From positions 1-31,458 of the forward strand of contig CAZVEV010000038.1 in assembly GCA_964625865.1 (NCBI GenBank): a stretch of DNA of 31,458 nucleotides. Reading direction: 5' to 3'. The notes beneath the pieces are model-generated. The model saw nothing but the letters and a program-made list of their open reading frames with translations, did not search any database and was not told where the DNA came from. Each line of letters opens with the position of its first letter. The stretch's first letter is position 1. This document shows positions 23,642 to 31,011 of the stretch, piece by piece. A program made the position numbers and the translations under genes. The stretch comes from CAZVEV01 sp964625865 (GTDB lineage Bacteria; Planctomycetota; Phycisphaerae; SM23-33).

Positions 23642-24439
23642 ATGAGAATGATCGCGAACAGGACAAAGGCGGACCCGGAGCAGGTGGCCCAATGGTGGGA
23701 CGAGTATGGCAAGACCCGCAGTGACGAGGCGAGGAACCATCTGCTTGAGCAGTACCTTCACATCGTCAAGTACACGGCGGACCGGTTGTATGCCAAGTTG
23801 CCCGATGAGGTGGAACTGGACGACCTGGTCTCGGCAGGCGTCTTCGGGCTCATGGATGCGGTCAAGGCGTATGACCCGGAGCGGGGCGTGAAGTTCGAGA
23901 CCTACTGCGCGCCGCGTGTGCGTGGGGCGATTCTCGACGAGTTGCGGTCGCTGGACTGGGTCCCGCGTCTGGTGCGCAGTCGCGCCCACAAGCTCAACGC
24001 GGCCACCAGCAGCCTGGAAGCCGCGATGGGGCGCAGGCCCACCGACGCCGAACTGGCCAAAAAGATGAAGCTGCCGATGAAGGAGTTCAACAAACTCCGT
24101 CGCGATGCGCGGGCGGTGGGGCTGGTCTCGCTGAGCCGCAAGTGGTACGAGACCGACGCCAGCAAGGACGTCCGCGAGATCGACGTGATCCGCGACAATC
24201 GCAGCGAGGACCCCCTGCGGGCCGTCCAGCGCAAGGACATGAAGGAACTGGTCACGCGCGGCCTGACGCGGGCCCAGCGCCTGATCATCATGCTCTACTA
24301 CTTCGAGGAGATGACGATGAAGGAGATCGGCGAGACGCTGGACCTGTCCGAGAGCCGCGTCAGCCAGATGCACTCGGCGATCCTTGAACGCCTTCGCGGG
24401 CACCTCGACAAGCGACAGAAGGAACTGCAAGTCACGTGA
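23642..24439 (+). CDS. fliA: RNA polymerase sigma factor FliA/WhiG (sigma28)
   Basis: This 265-residue sigma factor directs polymerase to late flagellar and chemotaxis genes in most flagellated bacteria. Region 2 is clear (LEQYLHIVKYTADRLYAKLP, ELDDLVSAGVFGLMDAVKAY, GVKFETYCAPRVRGAILDEL), region 3 runs through WVPRLVRSRAHKLN and RRPTDAELAKKM, and region 4 carries the helix-turn-helix TMKEIGETLDLSESRVSQM. RGAILDELR is typical of the FliA/WhiG group. AAGGAG is 9 bases before the ATG. It is separated from flhG by an AT-rich gap, so it may have its own promoter. No anti-sigma gene (flgM) is in the window. Confidence 0.95.
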   Translation: MRMIANRTKADPEQVAQWWDEYGKTRSDEARNHLLEQYLHIVKYTADRLYAKLPDEVELDDLVSAGVFGLMDAVKAYDPERGVKFETYCAPRVRGAILDELRSLDWVPRLVRSRAHKLNAATSSLEAAMGRRPTDAELAKKMKLPMKEFNKLRRDARAVGLVSLSRKWYETDASKDVREIDVIRDNRSEDPLRAVQRKDMKELVTRGLTRAQRLIIMLYYFEEMTMKEIGETLDLSESRVSQMHSAILERLRGHLDKRQKELQVT

Positions 24440-24483
24440 GGCCGCACGGCCTGACGCGTGTGATGTGATACGACGTGAACTCC

Positions 24484-24511
24484 TCCGGGCGGCTCAGGCG
24501 AGTCGCCCGGA
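24484..24511 (+). terminator. Hairpin after fliA
   Basis: TCCGGGCG (24484-24491) pairs perfectly with CGCCCGGA (24504-24511) around a 12-base loop, 45 bases after the fliA stop. Only a short T stretch (CTGTTTCC) follows, so it may need Rho or may be a processing stem. Confidence 0.5.
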
Positions 24512-24586
24512 CCTGTTTCCGGACCGTGACGCGGTGACGGCGGGGGACTATCATGGAGTGCAGCGAGCGGCGACAGGAGCGTTTTG

Positions 24587-24820
24587 GTGACGAGTTACTT
24601 TGACTATCAGGTGGCGGCCGACGAGGCGGGGATATCGGCGGACGATCTGGCCGCGCTTCGGCAGCGGGTCGAGGCGGACTATCCCAGCCGGATGCTCCGC
24701 GAACTGCACCTGCTTGAGATCTGCAGAGCGATCGGCGCCGGCGAGAAGACGCTCGCCGATGCCCTGAAGCCCAACTCCAAGGTGATGCCCCCGATTTCCG
24801 AACTCCGCCTGGGTGGCTGA
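24587..24820 (+). CDS. Small protein of unknown function downstream of fliA
   Basis: This 77-residue acidic protein begins VTSYFDYQVAADEAGISADD (GTG start) and continues with a helical body (LAALRQRVEADYPSRMLREL, HLLEICRAIGAGEKTLADAL). AGGAG (24575-24579) is 7 bases before the GTG at 24587, and the codon use is like that of neighbouring genes, so it looks real. No family is recognised and there is no membrane segment. Its position after the sigma factor suggests a link with flagellar regulation, for example the place where an anti-sigma factor might be, but nothing in the sequence proves it. Confidence 0.62.
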   Translation: MTSYFDYQVAADEAGISADDLAALRQRVEADYPSRMLRELHLLEICRAIGAGEKTLADALKPNSKVMPPISELRLGG

Positions 24821-24826
24821 CGGCGT

Positions 24827-24837
24827 CGGGGCGTCTG
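24827..24837 (+). repeat. Direct repeat, left flank of palindrome A2
   Basis: CGGGGCGTCTG here is identical to 24957-24967 and is preceded in both places by CTGAC (directly at the right copy, with five extra bases at the left copy). The two bracket the palindrome at 24852-24938. Confidence 0.6.
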
Positions 24838-24851
24838 CAGGATTCAGCGCG

Positions 24852-24938
24852 GGGTGCCGTGGGCTGCGGCGCAGCCGCAACCACGTGGTGACGACTGCAA
24901 CGTGGTTGCTCCGCTTCGCTCCGCAGCCCACGGCACCC
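24852..24938. repeat. Family A long palindrome, copy 2
   Basis: The right arm (24899-24938, 40 bases) is identical to the reverse complement of the copy 1 left arm. The left arm shares GGGTGCCGTGGGCTGCGG and CAACCACGT but its middle is replaced by CGCAGCCG, making a private small hairpin GGCTGCG-G-CGCAGCC. It lies between the small gene and the sulfatase promoter. Confidence 0.88.
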
Positions 24939-24956
24939 GGTTGACAGTCTCCTGAC

Positions 24957-24967
24957 CGGGGCGTCTG
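24957..24967 (+). repeat. Direct repeat, right flank of palindrome A2
   Basis: Identical 11-base partner of 24827-24837. It directly abuts the -35 hexamer of the sulfatase promoter. Confidence 0.6.
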
Positions 24968-24996
24968 TTGAACCCCGCGCATTTCACCTGTAGAAT
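24968..24996 (+). promoter_or_regulatory. Sigma70-type promoter of the sulfatase gene
   Basis: TTGAAC (24968-24973) and TAGAAT (24991-24996) are separated by exactly 17 bases. The start of transcription near 25003 leaves a 30-base leader with the ribosome site GAGGTGAT directly before the ATG at 25034. Confidence 0.6.
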
Positions 24997-25033
24997 CACC
25001 TCATCGATGGGATGGCATCGGATGCGAGGTGAT

Positions 25034-26425
25034 ATGAGCGAGAAGCGGATATCCCGGCGGGACGTGATGCAAGGCGGGTTGGCGGCGGGTGCGGCGATCG
25101 TAGGATCCCGGGCGCTGGCGCGCGACACGAAGGACGCGACGCGGCGGCCGAACATCCTGCTGATCTTCTCGGACCAGCAGCACTGGCAGGCGATGGGGTG
25201 CGTCGATCCGTTCTTCGACACGCCAAACCTGGACGCGCTGGCGAAGGACGCCTGCCTGTTCGAGCACTCGTTCTGCACCACGCCCCAGTGCTCGCCGAGC
25301 CGCTCGTCACTGCTGACGGGGCTGTACCCGAGCAAGACGGGCGTGATGGGCAATACCGGCGCGGCGGGGGGCAAGGCCCTGGCGCGAGAGACCATCGGCG
25401 CCAGGCTGCAGGCGGCGGGGTATCGCACGGGGTATTTCGGCAAGTGGCACCTCGGCAACAAGGCCGTCGCGACGACCGGATGGGACCAGAGCCGGCTGAA
25501 GATATCCGACCGCCGCAGCGAGGCCGACGCGGTCGCGTTTCTGAAGAAAGCGGGGCAATCGGACAAGCCGTTCGCACTGTTCGTCTCGTTCAACAACCCG
25601 CACGATATCTACAAGTTCAAGACCCACACCGTCCGCCCGGCCGGGCGGAAGATTGCTCTCCCGCCGTCATGGGACGGCGAGACGTTCAAGGGCAAGCCGT
25701 CAGTGCAGAAGCAGTTCATGCTCGAGGACCAGGGGACCGCGATCTGGGGCAAGGGGCGCAGCGAGTGGGAGAAGTACCGCGACTGCTACCGCGCCAAGAC
25801 GAAACTGTACGACAGCAACGTCGGCGTGGTGCTGGGCGAATTGAAGCAACAGGGCCTGTGGGACAGTACGATCGTCATCGTCACGTCTGACCACGGCGAC
25901 ATGGACGCCAACCACAAGCTGATCTTCAAGGGCCCGTTCATGTACGAGCACATGGTGCGCGTGCCCCTGCTGATCCGCGTGCCCAAGCGGCTGGGCGGCG
26001 CCGCGCCGCGGCGCATCGCGGACGTCGATGCCGTCAACGTGGACATCGCGCCGACGATAGGCGACTTCTGCGGCCTGGCGCCGACCAGGAGCGACGGCGT
26101 GTCGCTCAAACCCGTGTTGACCGGCGCGAAGGGGCAGGTCGCCAGGGAGTTCGTCATCGGCCAGTACTACAGCAAGCAGCGGTGGGTCAACCCCATCCGG
26201 ATGATCCGCACCCGCGCGTTCAAGTTCAATCGGACCATCGGCTTCGGCGACGAGTTGTACGACCTGAAGAACGATCCGCACGAATTGCGGAACCTCGCTT
26301 CTGACGCGAAGTATGCGGCGGTCAAGAAGCGGCTGGCGGCGCAGCTTGACAAGTGGATCACCGACAACGGCGATACGTTCTACTCGTTCAAACCGACGAC
26401 GCGATCGGGCAGGCCCATCGGATGA
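25034..26425 (+). CDS. Tat-exported formylglycine-dependent sulfatase
   Basis: This 463-residue type I sulfatase removes sulfate esters, in planctomycetes commonly from algal polysaccharides. A twin-arginine leader is present (SRRDVMQGGLAAGAAIVGS). The metal-binding start is RPNILLIFSDQQ, and the catalytic Cys86 lies in TPQCSPSRSSLLTG, the CxPSR motif converted to formylglycine. GKWHLG, a second metal site TSDHGDMDANHK and the C-terminal DELYDLKNDPHELRNLA complete the family pattern. The ATG at 25034 is chosen for its ribosome site; upstream in-frame ATGs lack one. The activating enzyme is not in this window. The stop overlaps the start of a tiny ORF that is itself a Tat leader. The substrate is unknown. 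Confidence 0.95.
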   Translation: MSEKRISRRDVMQGGLAAGAAIVGSRALARDTKDATRRPNILLIFSDQQHWQAMGCVDPFFDTPNLDALAKDACLFEHSFCTTPQCSPSRSSLLTGLYPSKTGVMGNTGAAGGKALARETIGARLQAAGYRTGYFGKWHLGNKAVATTGWDQSRLKISDRRSEADAVAFLKKAGQSDKPFALFVSFNNPHDIYKFKTHTVRPAGRKIALPPSWDGETFKGKPSVQKQFMLEDQGTAIWGKGRSEWEKYRDCYRAKTKLYDSNVGVVLGELKQQGLWDSTIVIVTSDHGDMDANHKLIFKGPFMYEHMVRVPLLIRVPKRLGGAAPRRIADVDAVNVDIAPTIGDFCGLAPTRSDGVSLKPVLTGAKGQVAREFVIGQYYSKQRWVNPIRMIRTRAFKFNRTIGFGDELYDLKNDPHELRNLASDAKYAAVKKRLAAQLDKWITDNGDTFYSFKPTTRSGRPIG

Positions 26426-26556
26426 GTGTGCGGTATTCCACGCGGAGACGTTTCCTCGACGCGGTGGGGTTGGGTGTCCTGGCGGCAGGCTTCGCGCGAC
26501 TCGTCCGCGGCGCCCGAGCGGCTGTGGAGGTCCGTGCAGCGTCCGGCGATGACTAG
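26422..26556 (+). pseudogene. Orphan Tat signal peptide ORF, remnant of an exported protein
   Basis: This 44-codon frame overlaps the sulfatase stop (ATGA) and encodes little more than a twin-arginine leader: STRRRFLDAVGLGVLAAGFA, then RLVRGARAAVEVRAASGDD and a TAG. The Arg triplet followed by FL and a hydrophobic run is the Tat pattern. No continuation of an exported enzyme is seen after the stop. The likeliest explanation is the leftover 5' end of a second exported enzyme gene in the sulfatase operon. A genuine short exported peptide cannot be excluded. Confidence 0.55.
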
Positions 26557-26652
26557 ACACTTGTGTCCGCGCGGGGAGTTAAAGGGTACAGTATTCATGC
26601 CGGTTGTCTCTCTCCCCGCACGAGGCGGAGGACCGACCCGCGAAAGGGCCTG

Positions 26653-28131
26653 ATGAAGCGATTTGTGACAATCTCTCTGTTTGCCGCGCTGGTCGGCCTG
26701 CCGGGTCGGCCCCTGCGAGCGGAGGACGTGGACCCCATGATGGAGGCCGTCGCGCGGGAACTGCTCCGCCAGGCCACCACCAACGCCCAGCGGGCATCGG
26801 TGTTGTACGAGGCGGCCTCCGGGGTGGGCGACGACAACAAGGCCCTGCGGGCGTACCTGAACGAGCGGGCCCTGGGCTACGCGATTCAGAGCATCCACGT
26901 CACGACCAGCCGGCGCGTGGCGGACTATGCGTTGGGCAAGCTCAGCGAGGACGTGCCCGATCGGCGCGAACACTGGTACACCATGCGCACCGAGGTGTAT
27001 CGGCGGTACTACCACAGCCCCATCAGCGCCGCGGCCAAACGCAGCGCGGGGCAGTCCTTCGCCTACCACCTGGTCCACTACGCCGGATATCGCGTGCGTG
27101 AACGGCGCTGGGACGAGGCGTTGGCGAAGTACAAGGAGGCGGCGGGGATCTTCGAGGCCCTGGGCCTGCCCGGGAAGACGGAGTTGGCGAACCTGACCGC
27201 CAAGGCCGTCCGTCGCGCCGAGGCGAGCAAGACGCTGGCCGCCCTCGAAGCCAAGTACAAGGCTAGCCCCACCGACGCCGCCCTCCGCAGGAAACTGGCG
27301 TGCCTGTGGATCATCGACCTGGACTATGCCCTTCGCGCCTCGCCCTACACCAGCAAGACCGACGGCACGTGGTACACCTGTCCTCGTCTGGCCGGGTCCA
27401 GCCTGAAGCGGTTCTACGATCCGGAAAAGGCCAAGCTTGTCGGCGACTGGTATCTCAACGAGATCGTCCCCCTGGCGACGCCCGAGACCCGCCCCGACAT
27501 GCTTCGTCGTGCCAAGATCTACTACGACCACGCGGTGGCGCTGGGAGGCAAGGCCCTGCGCAAGACGACGCCCAAGTCCGAGCGCAACGGCAAGCTGTCG
27601 AAGACCGACCGTGCGGAGATCGACGCGAACCTGGCGAAGATCTCAACCGAACTGTACGGCGAGAAGAAGCCCGAGTGGCAGGTCATCTTCCGTTCGGACG
27701 ACCCGACGGTCTGGAATACCGATCGGCCGACCGGCACGCTGAGCTACGCCGTGCCGCTGTCGAAAGTCGGCGGGCCGGTCAGGTACCTCAAGATGACCCG
27801 GCGCGATACGGGCCAGTTCGTGATCATCCCGATCAACGCGATGTCGCTGGACCGGGGCCTGAGCATTGGCAAGACGTACGGGTGGCAGGGCTCGAAGTAC
27901 GTCTACAGCGGAAAAGCGACCTGCGTGGGCATCTACAGTCGCACCTCGCGCAAGAGCAGCCAGCGGGTCTGTGTCACCTACAGTTACACCGGCTGGGGGT
28001 TCGGCTACAACCGGACCACCAGGGAACAAGGCTGGGTCTGGGCCGGCAAGACCATCGACAAGACGTCCTTCGAGATTGCCGTCCTCAACAGCGACCTGTC
28101 ACCCGAAGAGGCGAAGTTCCTGCTCGATTAA
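26653..28131 (+). CDS. Secreted protein of unknown function
   Basis: This 492-residue protein has a type I signal peptide (RFVTISLFAALVGLPG, cut near LRA-ED). The first half is helical and repeat-like (ELLRQATTNAQRASVLYEAA, then RRWDEALAKYKEAAGIFEAL and LEAKYKASPTDAALRRKLA), suggesting TPR-type helices. The second half, from about residue 330, looks like a beta-rich domain (WQVIFRSDDPTVWNTDRPTG, KMTRRDTGQFVIIPINAMSL, YTGWGFGYNRTTREQGWVWA) ending in SDLSPEEAKFLLD. GAAAGGG lies just before the ATG at 26653. No catalytic motif or family is recognised. The same strand and the short distance to the sulfatase suggest a shared periplasmic or surface role. Confidence 0.8.
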   Translation: MKRFVTISLFAALVGLPGRPLRAEDVDPMMEAVARELLRQATTNAQRASVLYEAASGVGDDNKALRAYLNERALGYAIQSIHVTTSRRVADYALGKLSEDVPDRREHWYTMRTEVYRRYYHSPISAAAKRSAGQSFAYHLVHYAGYRVRERRWDEALAKYKEAAGIFEALGLPGKTELANLTAKAVRRAEASKTLAALEAKYKASPTDAALRRKLACLWIIDLDYALRASPYTSKTDGTWYTCPRLAGSSLKRFYDPEKAKLVGDWYLNEIVPLATPETRPDMLRRAKIYYDHAVALGGKALRKTTPKSERNGKLSKTDRAEIDANLAKISTELYGEKKPEWQVIFRSDDPTVWNTDRPTGTLSYAVPLSKVGGPVRYLKMTRRDTGQFVIIPINAMSLDRGLSIGKTYGWQGSKYVYSGKATCVGIYSRTSRKSSQRVCVTYSYTGWGFGYNRTTREQGWVWAGKTIDKTSFEIAVLNSDLSPEEAKFLLD

Positions 28132-28232
28132 CGAGTGGTTTGATCGTCCGCCGTCCCGTCCGGAGCGGGTGCTCACATGACGAGGAACGCCTCGTGTCGC
28201 GGACTGCGCCGATGTAAGAAGGGACTATCCTG

Positions 28233-29366
28233 ATGACGGCCCGTTCGATGCGGACGCGTAGAGTGTGCGACTCGCTTGCACGCGGAACGAATGTGTCATT
28301 GGTTTCGCGTGCAAGCACGTTGCACGCCCTACTCGTCTCGTGCATCACGGCGGCGGTGCTGAGTGGCTGCGCGACTTGGCCTGCGCTGTCCGACGGCCAA
28401 TCGTGGGTCGCGAGGCGCGACCGGGCCGTCCTGCGGGGGATGGGGTGGATGGAGGCATTCCTCGCCAAAGACACCCACCTCGACGACGTGGGGCTGGACT
28501 CGGTGTACATCTTCCTCGAGATCGCGGCATCGTCGCGAAACGCGGAGATACGTGCGAAGGCGTCAACCATCGCCCGCCGGTATGCCAAGCGGTTGGCCAA
28601 GCGATTGATGAATACCGACGGACTGCTCGAAGGGGGCGACCTCGTCGACCTGCTGGACCTGCTGTCCGAGGCCGCCCCGCTCGGGCTCGATGCCAAGGTG
28701 CTGGGACGCCGCGCCCGCGAGTCGCTGGCGGTCTGCAACTCATTCGAGGACCTGCATGGCGTGGCGTTTGAGGACCTGGCTACCGCCTCCGAGGACGACC
28801 TGTTCGACGCGATGATGAGCGTCTACAGCCTCGCCAAGGCCCAGGCCGCCTGCGGGGACGCGTTCAAGGTCACGCCGGGGCTGGCCGAGGTGCTGGCGTT
28901 CCTGGAACACCGCCACTTCATGGACGCCGTCGACGACCTGTCCGACGAGAAGGAGACCTTCCAGGACCACGCGTACCTCGCGACGCACGTCGCGTACATC
29001 CTGAGCAACTACGGGCGCCTGCGCCTGTGGCGGGCCGACGCGCCGTGGGTCTATCGCTACCTGCGAGCGAACTTCCACGCCGTGCTGGCCGACAAGGACA
29101 TCGAACTGACGGCCGAGTTCGTCGACATCTTCCGCTCCCTGGGCTGCCGCGAAGCCGACGACGCCGATCTGCGCGCCGGCACGGCGTTCCTGCTGGCGGC
29201 CCAGAACGCCGATGGCTCCTGGGGCCCCTGGAAGAACGAGGAAGACGCCTACGACGCCATGCACTACACCTGGTGCGCCCTGGGCGCCCTGCGCGAACGG
29301 GTATTCCTCAAAGGTACGCCTTACGAGCAACATCTCCGCAACGTGCTGGATCGCGTGAATCGCTGA
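28233..29366 (+). CDS. Lipoprotein with a terpene-cyclase-like repeat domain
   Basis: This 377-residue protein has a lipobox LSGC at Cys46 after a hydrophobic stretch (LHALLVSCITAAV). The mature part is all-helical. Near the C-terminus (about 318-345) it carries FLLAAQNADGSWGPWKNEED and the following MHYTWCALGAL, a QW-type repeat as in the alpha-alpha toroid of squalene-hopene cyclases and prenyltransferases. The rest (LLDLLSEAAPLGLDAKVLG, AYLATHVAYILSNYGRLRLW) fits helical hairpins of such a toroid, but the DXDD catalytic motif of hopene cyclases is not seen, so an enzymatic role is doubtful. GAAGGGAC precedes the ATG at 28233. Codons 9-34, the n-region of the leader, are made by palindrome B2. 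A GTG inside the repeat is a weaker alternative start. Confidence 0.8.
   Translation: MTARSMRTRRVCDSLARGTNVSLVSRASTLHALLVSCITAAVLSGCATWPALSDGQSWVARRDRAVLRGMGWMEAFLAKDTHLDDVGLDSVYIFLEIAASSRNAEIRAKASTIARRYAKRLAKRLMNTDGLLEGGDLVDLLDLLSEAAPLGLDAKVLGRRARESLAVCNSFEDLHGVAFEDLATASEDDLFDAMMSVYSLAKAQAACGDAFKVTPGLAEVLAFLEHRHFMDAVDDLSDEKETFQDHAYLATHVAYILSNYGRLRLWRADAPWVYRYLRANFHAVLADKDIELTAEFVDIFRSLGCREADDADLRAGTAFLLAAQNADGSWGPWKNEEDAYDAMHYTWCALGALRERVFLKGTPYEQHLRNVLDRVNR
28258..28332. repeat. Family B palindrome, copy 2, inside a coding region
   Basis: Arms 28258-28286 and 28304-28332 match at 23 of 29 positions as inverted repeats; the right arm ends with the family hallmark GTTGCACGCCCTAC. The left arm has diverged more (GTAGAGTGTGCGACTCG). 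The whole unit is read through in frame by the lipoprotein gene. Confidence 0.8.
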
Positions 29367-29399
29367 TCCGATTGGACACTCGCGTGCCACCCCCAGGAC

Positions 29400-29472
29400 G
29401 TAGGGCGTGCAACTTGTTGCACGCGGAACCGATTGGGGGTTCGTCCCGCGTGCAACGAGTTGCACGCCCTAC
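29400..29472. repeat. Family B palindrome, copy 3
   Basis: Arms 29400-29426 and 29446-29472 match at 26 of 27 positions, starting GTAGGGCGTGCAAC and ending GTTGCACGCCCTAC. It begins 33 bases after the lipoprotein stop and ends about 70 bases before the radical SAM start. Confidence 0.9.
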
Positions 29473-29541
29473 CTCGCGCGCCCCGACTGGGCCCCGTGTC
29501 GTTCTTGCCAAGCGCCGGGCGTTCTGGTCTGCTATGGGCGC

Positions 29542-31008
29542 ATGATATCGACTCGGCCCGCGAGAACCCGGCGGCGCAGGTTGCGGCTTATCAATCCGCG
29601 AAGCGCCCTGTCCACCCTCACCCTGCCGGAGATCATCCAGCGGATGACCTTCTCGCGCCGGGCCCTGTTCATGCCGTTGAACCTCGCGATCTGCGCGGCT
29701 GTTGTCCCCGACGGGTGGGACGTCGAGATTCTCGATGAGAACGTCTCTGACGACCCGCACGTCCCGTCGGCCGAGGGGATCGACGCGGTCGGCATCGGGG
29801 CGATGACCACGCAGGCCAGGCGCGCCTACGAACTGGCCGACGCGTACCGCGCCCTGGGCGTGCCGGTGATCCTCGGGGGCATTCATCCGTCGGCCCTGCC
29901 GGACGAGGCGCTCGAACACGGAACCATCGTCTGTCGCGGGGATGCCGAAGCGACCTTGCCCGCCGCACTGAACGACCTCGACGCCGGACGGACAAAGGAC
30001 TTCTACGACTGGGAGGCCCTGCCCGCGGCCCCCATCGCCACGCCGCGAAAGGACCTGTTGGACCCCAAGGACTACCTCGTGTTCAACCCGATCCAGACCA
30101 CGCGGGGCTGTCCGCACGGGTGTACGTTCTGCACGACGCCGGCCATCTTCGGCCGGCGGTTCCGCCAGCGCGACATCGGCGAGATTGTCGACGAGATGCG
30201 CCAGGCCAAGGAAGCCTTCAATAGCCGCATGTTCATCTTCTCCGACGACGACGTGGCGGGAAACCATGCGTGGGCGATGGACCTGTTCGAGGCGATCAAG
30301 CCGCTCGGAATCAAGTGGGCCTCCCAGTGCGACATCCTGATCTCGAAGAACACCCGGCTGCTGAAGCTGATGCGCGAAAGCGGGTGCGAAGGCGTGATCC
30401 TGGGCCTGGAGAGCCCTCGCGCCGGCACGCTGGCCGAGGCGGGCAAACGATACGCCCGGGCCGAGTCCTACCTCCGCCAGATCCGCACCATCCAGGCCCA
30501 CGGGATCAGCATCTGGGGCAGCTTCATCTTCGGCTTCGACTCCGACGACTGGCGCGACTGCATGAACGCCGTCCGTTTCGCCCAGCGGGCCGGGCTGTCC
30601 ATGTCCTGCTATCCCATCCTCACGCCGTATCCCGGCACGGAGGTCTTCGAGGCCTACCGCCGCGACGGCCGCCTCCTGACGACCGACTGGGACAAGTACA
30701 ACGGCGCGACGGTCGTATTTCAGCCGAAGCGAATGACGATAAACGAACTGCGCCACGCGCAGGTGGCGGCGTTCAACGAGTTCTATGCCCTTCCGAGCAC
30801 CGTCAGGCGTCTTCGCCTCTGGCCGATCAAGGGCAAGAGCTGGCTGGCGAATGTGGCGCTGCACCGCGGGCTGGCATACTATTATTCGCGGGCCGGCCGC
30901 CCCCTCCCGCGGTTTGCCGACTACCTCCGGCCCGACGCCGCCGAGCGGATTGCCCTCTGCCTCGGCGAGCGCCGCCGCCCGACCCCGGCCGGCCGGACAA
31001 TGGTGTAA
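29542..31008 (+). CDS. B12-binding-domain radical SAM protein
   Basis: This 488-residue protein has an N-terminal Rossmann-like cobalamin-binding region (about residues 12-150: FMPLNLAICAAVVPDGWDVE, EILDENVSDDPH, GIDAVGIGAMTTQARRAYEL, VPVILGGIHPSALPDEAL). It lacks the full DxHxxG signature that would show base-off B12 binding. The radical SAM core has the Fe4S4 cysteines Cys190, Cys194 and Cys197 in GCPHGCTFC, followed by FSDDDVAGNH and EGVILGLESPRAGTLAEAGK. The pattern matches BchE/HpnJ-like class B enzymes that methylate or rearrange lipids and cofactors. The ATG at 29542 (MISTRPART) is chosen because upstream codons fall inside palindrome B3; its ribosome site is weak. The substrate is unknown. 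Confidence 0.88.
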   Translation: MISTRPARTRRRRLRLINPRSALSTLTLPEIIQRMTFSRRALFMPLNLAICAAVVPDGWDVEILDENVSDDPHVPSAEGIDAVGIGAMTTQARRAYELADAYRALGVPVILGGIHPSALPDEALEHGTIVCRGDAEATLPAALNDLDAGRTKDFYDWEALPAAPIATPRKDLLDPKDYLVFNPIQTTRGCPHGCTFCTTPAIFGRRFRQRDIGEIVDEMRQAKEAFNSRMFIFSDDDVAGNHAWAMDLFEAIKPLGIKWASQCDILISKNTRLLKLMRESGCEGVILGLESPRAGTLAEAGKRYARAESYLRQIRTIQAHGISIWGSFIFGFDSDDWRDCMNAVRFAQRAGLSMSCYPILTPYPGTEVFEAYRRDGRLLTTDWDKYNGATVVFQPKRMTINELRHAQVAAFNEFYALPSTVRRLRLWPIKGKSWLANVALHRGLAYYYSRAGRPLPRFADYLRPDAAERIALCLGERRRPTPAGRTMV

Positions 31009-31011
31009 GCC

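Noticed and set aside
9382..29472. Family B repeats as a CRISPR array
   Set aside because: The copies are far apart, internally palindromic and not separated by uniform spacers; no cas gene is present.
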